Source of the DNA: Pseudomonadota bacterium
Lineage (GTDB): Bacteria; Pseudomonadota; Alphaproteobacteria; Acetobacterales; Acetobacteraceae
DNA: 64,000 bases
Assembly (NCBI GenBank): GCA_021818505.1
Contig: JAKADX010000014.1
Coordinates: forward strand, 18,806-82,805
Direction: 5' to 3'
The notes under the pieces are model-generated. The model had not been told where the DNA came from, ran no database searches, and was given only the letters and a program-made list of their open reading frames with translations. The translations under genes were made by a program, and so were the position numbers. Below are positions 1 to 8,815 of the stretch, piece after piece; position 1 is the stretch's first letter; every line of letters starts with the position of its first letter.

Positions 1-2
1 TG

Positions 3-287
3 GGACCGCACGGGCGGGTGCTGTCGCGCGCCGAGGTGCCGTTCCAGCGCGCGGCGTTCGCGGCGGATGATCTGCACGCCGGGCAGGTCGTGGTGCAGCC
101 ACGGCAGAGCCTCTGGCGCATCGCGCGTCATGTATATGGCCGCGGCACACGCTACACGTTGATCTACGAGGCCAATCGCGACCAGATCAGTGACCCGGAC
201 CGGATTTACCCCGGCCAGGTGTTTACCTTGCCGGCGGACACGAGAGCGTCGCCCAAGCCGGACGGACCGACCGTCGGCGCGAAGTAG
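3..287 (+). CDS. LysM domain protein, C-terminal fragment (5' end outside window)
   Basis: The open frame is already open at the first base, so only the C-terminal ~94 residues are present. They contain a LysM-type fold: [18 protein letters not shown], then a [11 protein letters not shown] helix and the closing YPGQVFTLP. LysM modules bind GlcNAc-containing glycans such as peptidoglycan, so the protein probably acts in the periplasm or on the cell wall. In Acetobacteraceae such C-terminal LysM modules close longer, variable proteins; what the missing N-terminal part does cannot be seen here. The GTG at 18 is not a credible start because the frame continues upstream of it. Confidence 0.8.
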   Translation, partial: GPHGRVLSRAEVPFQRAAFAADDLHAGQVVVQPRQSLWRIARHVYGRGTRYTLIYEANRDQISDPDRIYPGQVFTLPADTRASPKPDGPTVGAK

Positions 288-388
288 GCTCCGGCCATGC
301 CGGCACATCGGCCTGGCGGTCTTGGCGGAGGCAGCTTGCCGCGTCGCCGCCGACTGCCCATAAGCGGGCTGTTCATCAAGGCGCTGCG

Positions 389-1087
389 ATGTCCCTGGCC
401 GCCACCACCCGCCTCCTGCTCGCGCCGCCGCACCCGGCCGGTCACGCGTTCGTGCTCGGTGGCGGCGTCGTCTTCGTGATCGGACTGTTCACGGCCTGGT
501 GGCTGGCGTGGCTCGGATTGCTGTTCACGCTATTCTGCCTGTATTTCTTCCGCGACCCTGAGCGCGTTCCACCCGGCCGGCCCGGGCTGCTGCTCGCGCC
601 AGCCGACGGCCGGGTGGTTTCCGTAACCGCCGCCGCGGCGCCCGCTGAACTCGGCCTCGGCACCGCGCCGCGATGGCGCGTCGGCATTTTCCTTTCGCTG
701 TTCGATGTTCACGTCAATCGCGTTCCCGCCGATGGCACGGTCACGCGGATCGCGTACCGCCACGGGCGCTTCGTCAATGCAAGCCTGGACAAGGCCAGCA
801 CCGAGAACGAGCGCAACGCGCTGGCGATCCGGCTCACGGATGGGCGCGAGATCGGCGTCGTGCAGATTGCGGGGCTGGTGGCGCGACGGATCGTGTGCAG
901 CGTGCGCGAAGGCGACGCCGTACACGCCGGTGACCGCCTCGGTATCATCCGCTTTGGCAGCCGCACCGACCTCTACTTGCCCGAAGGTGTTCGTCCACTG
1001 GTCGCGGAGGGGCAGACAATGATCGGGGGCGAAACCGTAATTGCCGACCTCAGCAGCGGCTCCGCCCCAGGCGGAGCGTACGCATGA
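389..1087 (+). CDS. psd: Phosphatidylserine decarboxylase proenzyme
   Basis: 232 aa. Decarboxylates phosphatidylserine to phosphatidylethanolamine at the inner membrane. The N-terminus has two hydrophobic segments (about residues 20-50) followed by FRDPER. The conserved core includes [13 protein letters not shown] (about 102-114) and ASTENERN (about 136-143). The self-cleavage motif is [10 protein letters not shown], predicted to split between Gly190 and Ser191 and leave the pyruvoyl cofactor on the alpha chain. The length fits the short alphaproteobacterial type. The stop overlaps the pssA start (ATGA), so the two steps of phosphatidylethanolamine synthesis are translationally coupled. Confidence 0.95.
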   Translation: MSLAATTRLLLAPPHPAGHAFVLGGGVVFVIGLFTAWWLAWLGLLFTLFCLYFFRDPERVPPGRPGLLLAPADGRVVSVTAAAAPAELGLGTAPRWRVGIFLSLFDVHVNRVPADGTVTRIAYRHGRFVNASLDKASTENERNALAIRLTDGREIGVVQIAGLVARRIVCSVREGDAVHAGDRLGIIRFGSRTDLYLPEGVRPLVAEGQTMIGGETVIADLSSGSAPGGAYA

Positions 1088-1944
1088 ACGCGCTGCATCC
1101 GCTCCGACCGCAGTCCCTGCGGCGGCTGCGACGCCGGCTACGGCCGCGCCAGCGCCCGCGCTTCCGCGGCCAGTCGTTCAACCGTGTGGTACCCAACCTG
1201 CTGACCATGGTTGGGCTGTGCGCCGGGTTGACCGCGATCCGCCTGGCGCTGGAGGGGCGCTTCGGGTCCGCCGCGGTTGCCATCACGGTCGCCGGCGCGA
1301 TCGATGGGCTGGACGGACGGCTGGCACGGCTGCTCAAGGCGACATCGCGATTCGGGGCCGAATTCGACAGCCTGACCGACTTCCTCTGCTTTGGCGTGGC
1401 GCCAGCCATCGTCCTCTATCTCTGGTCGCTGCAGGCGCTCGGCGGCTTCGGCTTCGTGCCGTGCCTGATGTTCGCGGTGTGCATGGCGCTGCGGCTGGCG
1501 CGCTTCAACGCCGCCCTGGATAGCGGCCCGCATCCGGCCTACGCGTATAACTTCTTCACGGGCGTGCCGGCTCCGGCCGGGGCCGGATTGGCGCTGTTCC
1601 CTCTGTTCGTGGGCATGGAGGCGCACGCGCTGGGGTGGAACTGGCTGCTCGCCGCCGCGCGGTTTCCGCCGTTCTGCGCCATCGTGCTGATTGGCACCGC
1701 GCTGTTGCTGGTGTCTACCCTGCCGGTCTGGAGCTTCAAGAACTTCAAGGTCCCATCCGAATACGTGCTGCCGCTGCTGCTCGGGACGGGGCTGTTCGTG
1801 GCTCTCCTCCTGGCCGATCCGTGGGCGGCGCTGGCTGCGGCGGGGATCATCTATCTGGGGATGCTGCCATTCAGCGCCCGCAGCTTCCGCAGGCTTAAGC
1901 AGGCAGCCGAGGGCAGCGGAGACTCGGACGAAACGCCTGCCTGA
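1084..1944 (+). CDS. pssA: CDP-diacylglycerol--serine O-phosphatidyltransferase
   Basis: 286 aa integral membrane protein that makes phosphatidylserine from CDP-diacylglycerol and L-serine, the step before Psd. The CDP-alcohol phosphatidyltransferase signature DG(x2)AR(x8)G(x3)D(x3)D is seen as D74-G-L-D-G-R-L-A-R82 through G91 to D95 and D99. It is followed by several hydrophobic helices. The first ~30 residues are very Arg-rich, so the start could lie a little downstream, but the ATGA overlap with psd supports the ATG used here. The C-terminus after the last helix is charged and cytosolic. Confidence 0.94.
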   Translation: MNALHPLRPQSLRRLRRRLRPRQRPRFRGQSFNRVVPNLLTMVGLCAGLTAIRLALEGRFGSAAVAITVAGAIDGLDGRLARLLKATSRFGAEFDSLTDFLCFGVAPAIVLYLWSLQALGGFGFVPCLMFAVCMALRLARFNAALDSGPHPAYAYNFFTGVPAPAGAGLALFPLFVGMEAHALGWNWLLAAARFPPFCAIVLIGTALLLVSTLPVWSFKNFKVPSEYVLPLLLGTGLFVALLLADPWAALAAAGIIYLGMLPFSARSFRRLKQAAEGSGDSDETPA

Positions 1945-2189
1945 CCGCGCCACTCGGACGCGCGCGGCAACCAGATCCAGCCCGGCTTCAGGCTGCGTAG
2001 TCAGCACGTCGCGATGGAACGAACCTTCTTATCAATCGGCAAGATAAACTGGGCGTCATCTCTTGCAGCATCATCGGATTGCGTGAGTTTCATTCATCCG
2101 ACAAAGCAACGGATAGCCGCGGGAACCATTATTCTCACATGCCCCGGATGGAATCCTCGTCCGGAATTTCTTCGCATGGGAGAGTCAGC

Positions 2190-3677
2190 ATGAGTATTTC
2201 TCGCCTGGTACCGCGCGGCGTGCGCGGCGCCCTGCTTGCCGGGTTGTTGAGCAGCACGGCGCTCGCCGGGCTCGGTATCGGCGCCGCGAGCTTCGCCGAG
2301 ACCCAGCCGCAACCGGCGCCAATCCAGCCCGCGCAGCCGAACCAGATGCTGCCAAGCTTCAGCGATCTGGTGACCCGCGTGGGTCCGGCCGTGGTTTCCG
2401 TCACCACCGACCTGAAACCGCAGGCGCAGGGCGAGGGGGCGCAGACGCCGTTCGGCATGATGATGCCGCAGCGGCCGCAAGCTGTGGAGGCGCGCGGCTC
2501 CGGCTTCATCATCGACCCTGACGGCGTCATCGTGACCAACAATCATGTGGTGCAGGACGCCAAGTCCGTGAGCATCACGCTGAGCGACGGGACCGAACTG
2601 CCGGCCAAGATCATCGGCCGCGACCCGCGCACCGACCTTGCCGTTCTGCGCGTCAATGCCGGCCACAAGCTCGCCTATGTGGAGCTGGGCAATTCGACGG
2701 ACGTGAAGGTCGGCGAATGGGTCGTCGCGATGGGCAATCCGTACGGCCTCGGCGGGACCGTTACGGCGGGGATCGTCTCGGCCCGCGGGCGCGACATCGG
2801 AGAAGGCCCCTATGACGACTTCCTGCAGATCGACGCGCCGATCAATCGGGGCAACTCCGGTGGCCCGCTGTTCACCCAGGACGGTCGGGTCATCGGGGTG
2901 AACACGGCGATCCTTTCGCCCACCGGCGGCAGTATCGGCATCGGATTCGCGATCCCCTCGAACATCGTCAAGACAGTCGTCGCCGAGCTGGAGAAGACCG
3001 GGCACGTGACGCGCGGCTATCTGGGCGTCGAAGCGCAGCCGATCTCCCCCGCCATGGCGGCAGCACTGAATTTGCCGAAGCAGAACCCCGAGCACGCCGG
3101 CGCGCTGGTTGCCCAGGTCGAGTCCGACTCCCCGGCAGCCAAGGCCGGGCTGCAACCGGGTGACGTGATCACGTCGGTCGATGGCAAGGCAATCGGCAAC
3201 CCACGCGATCTCGCTCGCAGAATTGCCGCCGTGAAGCCGGGTGACGAGGCGAAGCTTGAGGTGCTGCAGGGTGGACAGACGAAGACTGTCTCGGTCAACG
3301 TCGCCAGCCTGCCGTCCGAACAGCAGGTGGCGAATGCCGGTGCCGCCGGGCAACACGAAGGGGTCGGCCTGGCTCTGGCTCCGATCTCGCCGGAGCTTCG
3401 CAATCAGCTCGATCTGCCGGAGCACATCAACGGCGCCGCTGTGGTGAACGTGAAGCCCGGCTCGCCGGCCGATCAGGCAGGCATCCAGCAGGGCGACGTG
3501 ATCGTGGGCGTCGGGATCCAGGCGGTCAGCTCCGCGCAGCAGGCGGCGCACGCAATCCGGGAGGCGGCGCACCGCAATCATGCCGTCGCGCTGCGGGTGT
3601 TCCGCGATGGACAGACCCAGTTCGTCGCCGTGAACCTGAAAAAGTCCGGCGCGGGCGAGGAGGGCAGCGCCGGCTGA
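2190..3677 (+). CDS. degP: DegP/HtrA-family periplasmic serine protease
   Basis: 495 aa. ATP-independent protease/chaperone for misfolded envelope proteins. The ATG at 2190 is chosen because GGGAGAG lies seven bases upstream and the protein then opens with a signal peptide (basic MSISRLVPRGVRG, hydrophobic core, Ala-rich cleavage region near residue 36). The catalytic triad is His119 (NNHVV), Asp149 (RTDLAVL) and Ser223 (GNSGGPL). Two PDZ domains follow, about residues 315-400 and 410-490. The 245-bp upstream gap probably holds its own promoter, but no stress sigma-factor site was convincing. The proline/glutamine stretch after the signal peptide is a linker. Confidence 0.95.
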   Translation: MSISRLVPRGVRGALLAGLLSSTALAGLGIGAASFAETQPQPAPIQPAQPNQMLPSFSDLVTRVGPAVVSVTTDLKPQAQGEGAQTPFGMMMPQRPQAVEARGSGFIIDPDGVIVTNNHVVQDAKSVSITLSDGTELPAKIIGRDPRTDLAVLRVNAGHKLAYVELGNSTDVKVGEWVVAMGNPYGLGGTVTAGIVSARGRDIGEGPYDDFLQIDAPINRGNSGGPLFTQDGRVIGVNTAILSPTGGSIGIGFAIPSNIVKTVVAELEKTGHVTRGYLGVEAQPISPAMAAALNLPKQNPEHAGALVAQVESDSPAAKAGLQPGDVITSVDGKAIGNPRDLARRIAAVKPGDEAKLEVLQGGQTKTVSVNVASLPSEQQVANAGAAGQHEGVGLALAPISPELRNQLDLPEHINGAAVVNVKPGSPADQAGIQQGDVIVGVGIQAVSSAQQAAHAIREAAHRNHAVALRVFRDGQTQFVAVNLKKSGAGEEGSAG

Positions 3678-3681
3678 CCGA

Positions 3682-3906
3682 TCAGGCCGTCCCGCGCGGG
3701 ACCGGCGCGTCCCGCGCGGACAACCGTACAACCGCGGCGAGCAGGCGCAGCGCCTCTGGTCCGCCGCGGTCGGCGAGACCGCCGATTTCGATTTCGCCGG
3801 CCAGCGCCTCCGCCTGGCCGGCGATCGTTTCCGCGGCACGCCGCATCGCTTCCCGGGCAAGGGCGAGTTGCAGGTCGTCCGGGAGACCATTCCAGTCGGG
3901 GGACAT
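3682..3906 (-). CDS. Small hypothetical protein (74 aa)
   Basis: A 74-residue protein rich in Ala, Glu and Leu, converging on degP with only four bases between the stops. The ATG at 3906 is preferred over the in-frame GTG at 3915 because a GAGG sits nine bases upstream of the ATG. The middle (LQLALAREAMRRAAETIAG) is predicted to be an amphipathic helix. No motif or family is recognised. Strong codon bias and a ribosome site support a real gene; it could be a small cytosolic regulator, but no function is claimed. Confidence 0.55.
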   Translation of the reverse strand: MSPDWNGLPDDLQLALAREAMRRAAETIAGQAEALAGEIEIGGLADRGGPEALRLLAAVVRLSARDAPVPRGTA

Positions 3907-4012
3907 CGGGTCCACCCTCGTTCAGGCCGTTCTGGCGTGGCACCGCGGATCAGTGCGCGCGGCGGATCGGACGAGCCTAGGCATCGGCGGGTTAACGCGG
4001 GCTTTGCGCCGG

Positions 4013-4810
4013 TCAGACGAAACGCAGGTCCACGTCGGGCAGCCCGTCGAACGTGACGCGGACCGCGCAGGGGCCGTCGAGCGCGACGGGTGGCGTGACG
4101 CTGCCGAGCAGCACCACCTGCCCGGCCCGCAGCCCGCCAAAAGCCGCCGCGACCACGTCGCCGGCAAGCCATGCGAGGCCGCGGAGCGGGTGGCCTAGCA
4201 GTTCGCTGCCGAGGCCGGCGTTGCGCGTGACACCATCCACCGCGACCCGCCCCTCGATCGCTGTCAGGTCCAAACTGCGCCAGGCCGCGTGCGGCGCACC
4301 GGTGACCGCGGCGGCGTGATAGAACTGGTCTGCGACCACGGTCGCCAGCCCGATCGCCGCGATGTCGCCTATGGGTGGCGGCCCGTAGCGGTTCTCGACG
4401 ATCTCGATGGCGGCAAACAGCGAGTCGATCGCATCCGCGATCGCATCGACACTGTATGGACCGGGTGGCAGATCGCGGCCGAGGCGCACGGCCAACTCGC
4501 ACTCGATCAGCGGGCTGCGGAACGTGGCGTAGGGAAGTTCGCATGGCGCGGCGTGGATATCGGCAGCCGCCATGAATCCGGCACAGGGATGGTCAATACC
4601 GAGGAATGCCTGCATCCGCCGGCCGGTCGCGCCGATCTTGAAGCCGCCGATGGGCAGGGTGCCGCGCCGCTCCGCCACCGCGCGCTGCACGGCGGCCGCC
4701 TGGGCGATGGTACGCGGCGCGATGTCCTGCGGCAACGGGCCCGCGGTCCGGCGAACCGACCGATGCGCCAGCAGCACGTCGGCGGCCGCAAACGGGTCAA
4801 AGCCGATCAT
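4013..4810 (-). CDS. 2-keto-4-pentenoate hydratase / fumarylacetoacetate hydrolase-family enzyme
   Basis: 265 aa. The fold and motifs are those of the MhpD-type hydratases: GGFKIGATG near residue 54, the acidic metal-site segment PLIECELAVRLG, then EIVENRYG. These enzymes add water to 2-hydroxypentadienoates, or decarboxylate oxalocrotonates, in aromatic meta-cleavage pathways; substrate cannot be set from sequence. No other aromatic degradation genes are nearby. The start overlaps the rlmB stop by four bases, so it is probably co-transcribed from upstream. A decarboxylase or another FAH-superfamily activity remains possible. Confidence 0.85.
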   Translation of the reverse strand: MIGFDPFAAADVLLAHRSVRRTAGPLPQDIAPRTIAQAAAVQRAVAERRGTLPIGGFKIGATGRRMQAFLGIDHPCAGFMAAADIHAAPCELPYATFRSPLIECELAVRLGRDLPPGPYSVDAIADAIDSLFAAIEIVENRYGPPPIGDIAAIGLATVVADQFYHAAAVTGAPHAAWRSLDLTAIEGRVAVDGVTRNAGLGSELLGHPLRGLAWLAGDVVAAAFGGLRAGQVVLLGSVTPPVALDGPCAVRVTFDGLPDVDLRFV

Positions 4811-5667
4811 GCGCGCCGACCGAGTTCATAAAGCGCGATCGCGGCGGCGGCAGAAACATTGAGGCTGTCGAGCGCACGGCTGCCGCCGGGCATGGCGATG
4901 CCGGCCAGTTCGTCACAAGTATCGCGCGTCAGCCGGCGCAGGCCCTCGCCTTCGCTGCCCAGCACCAGTGCCACCCGGCGCTGCCTCAGATCCGGGCCGG
5001 AGAGTGTGGTCCCAGACGTCGCGTCGAGACCGACCACCCAACAGCCGGCCGCCTTCAGGGCCACGAGGGTGCGTGCGATATTGACCGCACGCAGCAGCGG
5101 CACGGTCTCCAGCGCACCTGAAGCGGCCTTGGCAAGCGCGCCGGTTTCTTCCGGCGCGTTGCGCTCCTGCGTGATCACTCCGGCCGCGCCGAAGGCGGCA
5201 GCCGAGCGAAGGATTGCGCCGACATTGCGGGGATCGTTCACCTGATCCAGCACCAGAACCGGTCCGGCGCGATCCAGGACCTGGGCGAGTGGCGGAGGTG
5301 CCAGCGGGTCGGCGAGCAGGGCAGCGCCCTGGTGAACCACGTCGCGACCAAGCATCTGGTCGAGCCGGGCCCGCTCCACCCGCTCGGCGCCGATGGGCCA
5401 GGGCGGCGCGAGGCGCGCGGCGATGCTCGCCTCGGCGTCCTCGGTGAGCAGGAGGCGACGCAGGCGACGTGCGGGATTGGCCAGCGCGGCAGCGACGGCG
5501 TGGGTGCCATACAGCCACACGCCGCCGCGCGGCGCGTTGGCCGCGTGGCGCGATGGTGACGCCGGAGGATGATGCGCGCGCGGACGGCCGTCGCGCTGGA
5601 TACGGTCAGGCGGCTGCGCGCGGCCCCCGGCGGCCGGGTGGGCGCGATGGGAATGCGGCGGCTTCAT
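4807..5667 (-). CDS. rlmB: 23S rRNA (guanosine-2'-O-)-methyltransferase RlmB (SpoU/TrmH family)
   Basis: 286 aa. SPOUT-class enzyme that methylates the ribose of a 23S rRNA guanosine (G2251 in E. coli). The three SpoU motifs are clear: DPRNVGAILRSAAAFGA, LVLGSEGEGLRR, and SLNVSAAAAIALYEL at the end. A substrate-binding L30e-like domain (VWLYGTHAVAAAL onward) precedes the knot. The first ~48 residues are a disordered His/Pro/Arg-rich extension, so the true start might be internal. The gene overlaps the following hydratase by four bases and is divergent from the tRNA-Tyr gene. Confidence 0.92.
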   Translation of the reverse strand: MKPPHSHRAHPAAGGRAQPPDRIQRDGRPRAHHPPASPSRHAANAPRGGVWLYGTHAVAAALANPARRLRRLLLTEDAEASIAARLAPPWPIGAERVERARLDQMLGRDVVHQGAALLADPLAPPPLAQVLDRAGPVLVLDQVNDPRNVGAILRSAAAFGAAGVITQERNAPEETGALAKAASGALETVPLLRAVNIARTLVALKAAGCWVVGLDATSGTTLSGPDLRQRRVALVLGSEGEGLRRLTRDTCDELAGIAMPGGSRALDSLNVSAAAAIALYELGRRA

Positions 5668-5763
5668 GACGCAGCCGTATAGCGGGCGCGCCCTCGTCGG
5701 ACAATTCGGCCATACGGGGGCGTTTGACAGCGCCGGTCGTTGGCGATAGTCGCAGCGTCGGCC

Positions 5764-5849
5764 GGAGGGGTGCCCGAGAGGCTAAAGGGGACGGACTGTA
5801 AATCCGTTGGCGCACGCCTACGTTGGTTCGAATCCAACCCCCTCCACCA
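5764..5849 (+). tRNA. tRNA-Tyr (GTA)
   Basis: A complete 86-nt class II tRNA. The acceptor GGAGGGG (5764-5770) pairs with CCCCTCC (5839-5845), followed by discriminator A and an encoded CCA. The anticodon loop CTGTAAA gives anticodon GTA. A long variable arm is present, and GGTTCGAATCC forms the T arm. Confidence 0.97.
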
Positions 5850-5888
5850 CGGCGCGGCCCGGCAACGTCGCAGCGCCGAACGTGTCTC

Positions 5889-5962
5889 GCGGGTGTAGCT
5901 CAATGGTAGAGTCCCAGCCTTCCAAGCTGGCTGTGCGGGTTCGATTCCCGTCACCCGCTCCA
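5889..5962 (+). tRNA. tRNA-Gly (TCC)
   Basis: A 74-nt tRNA with acceptor GCGGGTG pairing with CACCCGC, discriminator T and an encoded CCA. The anticodon stem CCAGC/GCTGG encloses CTTCCAA, giving anticodon TCC. It lies 39 bases after tRNA-Tyr and is probably on the same transcript. Confidence 0.97.
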
Positions 5963-6005
5963 CGCGCCACACTGGGGTCAAGCCGGACTGCAGCAGATTG
6001 CTGCG

Positions 6006-6080
6006 TGGTGGGCGCGACTGGGATTGAACCAGTGACCCCCACCGTGTCAAGGTGGTGCTCTCCCACTGAGCTACGCGCCC
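6006..6080 (-). tRNA. tRNA-Val (GAC)
   Basis: On the minus strand, GGGCGCG pairs with CGCGCCC, with discriminator A and an encoded CCA. The anticodon stem CCACC/GGTGG encloses TTGACAC, giving anticodon GAC. It faces the Tyr-Gly pair tail to tail, 43 bases away. Confidence 0.97.
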
Positions 6081-6226
6081 ACAAGCCGCGTCGGCGGCAG
6101 GTTTCCTAAGCGTCCGCCCGACATCGCGCAAGCCCTGTCGTGAGACGTCGCACCCACGCGTAAGACATGCGTCCCGTCCGCCGCGCGCCGCTGTTTTCGC
6201 CCCCCTCGTCGCTATATGATCATTTG

Positions 6227-7324
6227 ATGCCGTTCGATATTCGCGACTTTCCCGCCGGCGCAGAGGCCGCCGCACGCAATCGCCGCCAAGTGGGCGGATG
6301 GCTGTTGACGGTCGCCTTCATGGTGTCCGTCATGGTCGTACTCGGGGGCGCGACGCGGTTGACCGGGTCGGGGCTGTCGATCATGGAATGGGCGCCGATC
6401 AGCGGCGTGCTGCCCCCGCTCACCGACGCCGAGTGGCAACGACTGTTCCATCTGTACGAGCGAATTCCACAGTACGCTCTGTTGCACGAAGGCTTCGGCC
6501 TTGATGGATTCAAGCGGATATTCTGGCTGGAATGGACGCATCGGCTGTGGGGCCGTCTGATCGGCCTCGTCTTCCTGGGCCCATTTGTCTGGTTCTGGGC
6601 GCGCGGCGCGATCGAGCCGCGGCTTCGTCCGCGGCTCGTTCTGCTGTTTGTTCTGGGCGGGCTGCAGGGTGCAATCGGCTGGTTCATGGTCGCGTCAGGT
6701 TTCTTTCCCGACAGCACGGCGGTGTCCCCCTATCGCCTGGTCGTGCACCTGACCCTCGCGCTCGTGCTCTACGTGGCCCTGTTATGGACGGGACTGTCGG
6801 TGCTGCGGCCGGATGCCGAGTCGGCGCCGGCCGCGCCGGTACGTCTCCTGCGCGCTGTGCTGCTGTTGCTGTCGCTCACCATCGTTGCCGGCGGGTTCAC
6901 CGCCGGCCTGCACGCGGGCAAGATTTACAACACCTTCCCGTTGATGGACGGACGCCTGGTGCCAGCGGCCTACGCTGATCTGCATCCGTTCCTGCGCAAT
7001 CTCACTGATAATGTTGCCGCAGTTCAGTTCGACCACCGCCTGCTCGCGACGACGACAGCGATATTGGCGGCAGTCACCGTCATCCTCGGCTTGCACCGCC
7101 GACAGCCCCCAACGCTGCGGAACGCGCTTGCGGCACTTGCGGTCGTTGTTTGTATGCAATATTCGCTTGGCGTCGCCACGCTGCTGCAGGCGGCGCCACC
7201 GGGACTCGCGACCGCGCATCAGGCCGGCGCAGTGCTGCTGCTGACCGCTGTCATCGTCAGTCTGCACGCCGCGCGGCGTGCCACGTCCCCGCGCTCCCTC
7301 CAGCTCGTACCGGAGCCGACATGA
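6227..7324 (+). CDS. ctaA: Heme A synthase (COX15/CtaA family)
   Basis: 365 aa, about eight membrane helices. Oxidises heme O to heme A for aa3-type cytochrome oxidase. Family marks are GGATRLTGSGLSIMEW near the first helix, LEWTHRLWGRLIG, a heme-ligand His in VVHLTLAL, QFDHRLLA and ATAHQAGAV. The ATG at 6227 (MPFDIRD) is chosen over 6167 because homologues begin near here. No Shine-Dalgarno is visible before it, and a TATATGAT box lies only seven bases upstream. The stop overlaps the tldD start (ATGA). No oxidase structural genes are in the window. Confidence 0.93.
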   Translation: MPFDIRDFPAGAEAAARNRRQVGGWLLTVAFMVSVMVVLGGATRLTGSGLSIMEWAPISGVLPPLTDAEWQRLFHLYERIPQYALLHEGFGLDGFKRIFWLEWTHRLWGRLIGLVFLGPFVWFWARGAIEPRLRPRLVLLFVLGGLQGAIGWFMVASGFFPDSTAVSPYRLVVHLTLALVLYVALLWTGLSVLRPDAESAPAAPVRLLRAVLLLLSLTIVAGGFTAGLHAGKIYNTFPLMDGRLVPAAYADLHPFLRNLTDNVAAVQFDHRLLATTTAILAAVTVILGLHRRQPPTLRNALAALAVVVCMQYSLGVATLLQAAPPGLATAHQAGAVLLLTAVIVSLHAARRATSPRSLQLVPEPT

Positions 7325-8799
7325 GCAACACTTCAGGCCCGCACCCCGGCTTCGCCGACTCGCCGCTGACGATCACTGACAGGCTTTTTTTCCAGCGCGA
7401 CGGCGCGACGCTCGCTCGCGACGATGCCGAACGACACGTCAAGACGGCGCTGGCGGGCGCCGACGACGGCGAATTGTTCCTCGAATATCGCGAGAGCGAG
7501 TCGCTGAACCTCGACGACGGGCGCATCCGCTCGGCCGGCTTCGACACCACGCTCGGCTTCGGTCTGCGCGCGGTATCAGGTGAGGCGACCGGTTATGCCC
7601 ATGCCGGTGATCTGTCGGAACAGGCTCTGCGCCGGGCGGCGGAAACGGTGCGCGCGGTGATCGCGGGTCGCTCCGGCACGACCGGCGAACCGCCGCCTGC
7701 ACGCAACGCTCGCCTCTACTCTGACGCGAATCCGCTGGCGCTGATGCCGTTCGGAGACCGGGCTGCCCTGCTGGCCGAGATCGACGCCTATGCGCGCGCA
7801 CGCGACGCGCGGGTACGTCAGGTGATGGCCTCGCTTGGCGGAGAGTGGCAGGCGGTGCAGATCATCCGCGGCGACGGGCGTCGGGTCGCCGACCTGCGTC
7901 CGCTGGTTCGGCTCAATGTGTCGGTCGTGATGGAGGCAAACGGGCGGCGCGAGACGGGCAGCTACGGGACAGGTGGCCGCTATGCCTATGATCGGATCAC
8001 CGGGGCGCCGACGTGGCGGCATGCCGTCGAGGAGGCTATCCGGCAGGCGACGCTGAACCTGGACAGTCGCGCGGCCCCCGCGGGCGAGATGCCTGTCGTG
8101 CTCGGTCCTGGCTGGCCCGGCATCCTTCTGCACGAGGCGATCGGGCATGGCCTCGAAGGCGACTTCAATCGCAAGAAGACCTCAGCCTTTGCCGGTCTGC
8201 TCGGTGAAAGGGTGGCCTCCTCCGGGGTGACGGTCGTGGATGACGGCACGCTGCCGGATCGCCGCGGCAGCCTGACCGTGGACGATGAGGGCACGCCCAC
8301 GTCCCGCACCGTGTTGATCGAGGACGGCATCCTGCGCGGCTACATGCAGGATCGGCTGAACGCGCGTTTGATGGGCGTGCGGCCAACTGGCAACGGCCGG
8401 CGCCAATCCTTTGCGCATGCACCGATGCCGCGGATGACCAACACGGTCATGCTCGCCGGCAACCACGCGCCCGAGGAAATGATCCGTTCGGTCCGGCGCG
8501 GGCTCTACGCCGTCAACTTCGGTGGCGGACAGGTGGACATCACCTCGGGCAAGTTCGTGTTCTCGGCCAGCGAGGCATATCTGATCGAAGACGGCATCGT
8601 GACCGCGCCGGTGAAGGGTGCGACATTGATCGGCAACGGTCCGGACGCCCTCACCCGCGTGGAGATGGTGGGCGACGACATGGCACTCGACCCCGGCATC
8701 GGCACATGCGGCAAGAATGGCCAGGGCGTTCCGGTCGGTGTCGGCCAGCCGACGCTGAAACTGGCTGGGTTGACGGTCGGCGGGACCTCGGCGGGTTGA
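7321..8799 (+). CDS. tldD: Metalloprotease TldD
   Basis: 492 aa. Zinc metallopeptidase subunit; with TldE (PmbA) it trims unfolded peptides, for example microcin B17 precursors and the CcdA antitoxin. The zinc motif HEAIGH is at residues 271-276. The family-typical DRLNARLMG, FAHAPMPRMTNT and NFGGGQVDITSGKFVFS segments follow. The start at 7321 is fixed by the ATGA overlap with ctaA. The partner gene tldE is not in the window. The gene converges on the SARP-type regulator 16 bases away. Confidence 0.94.
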   Translation: MSNTSGPHPGFADSPLTITDRLFFQRDGATLARDDAERHVKTALAGADDGELFLEYRESESLNLDDGRIRSAGFDTTLGFGLRAVSGEATGYAHAGDLSEQALRRAAETVRAVIAGRSGTTGEPPPARNARLYSDANPLALMPFGDRAALLAEIDAYARARDARVRQVMASLGGEWQAVQIIRGDGRRVADLRPLVRLNVSVVMEANGRRETGSYGTGGRYAYDRITGAPTWRHAVEEAIRQATLNLDSRAAPAGEMPVVLGPGWPGILLHEAIGHGLEGDFNRKKTSAFAGLLGERVASSGVTVVDDGTLPDRRGSLTVDDEGTPTSRTVLIEDGILRGYMQDRLNARLMGVRPTGNGRRQSFAHAPMPRMTNTVMLAGNHAPEEMIRSVRRGLYAVNFGGGQVDITSGKFVFSASEAYLIEDGIVTAPVKGATLIGNGPDALTRVEMVGDDMALDPGIGTCGKNGQGVPVGVGQPTLKLAGLTVGGTSAG

Positions 8800-8815
8800 T
8801 CGGGATGGGTGGCCG

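Noticed and set aside
1945..2189. Envelope-stress (GGAAC-type) promoter before degP
   Set aside because: Two GGAAC-like sites occur, near 2014 and 2123, but neither has a matching -10 at the right distance.
3689..3702. GTCCCGCGCGGGAC palindrome after degP as a terminator
   Set aside because: Lies inside the small reverse gene, has no U-tract, and GC palindromes are frequent at this base composition.
2094..4544. An 816-codon minus-strand frame under degP and the hydratase gene
   Set aside because: Overlaps the catalytic-triad gene and crosses two real genes; no recognisable domain.
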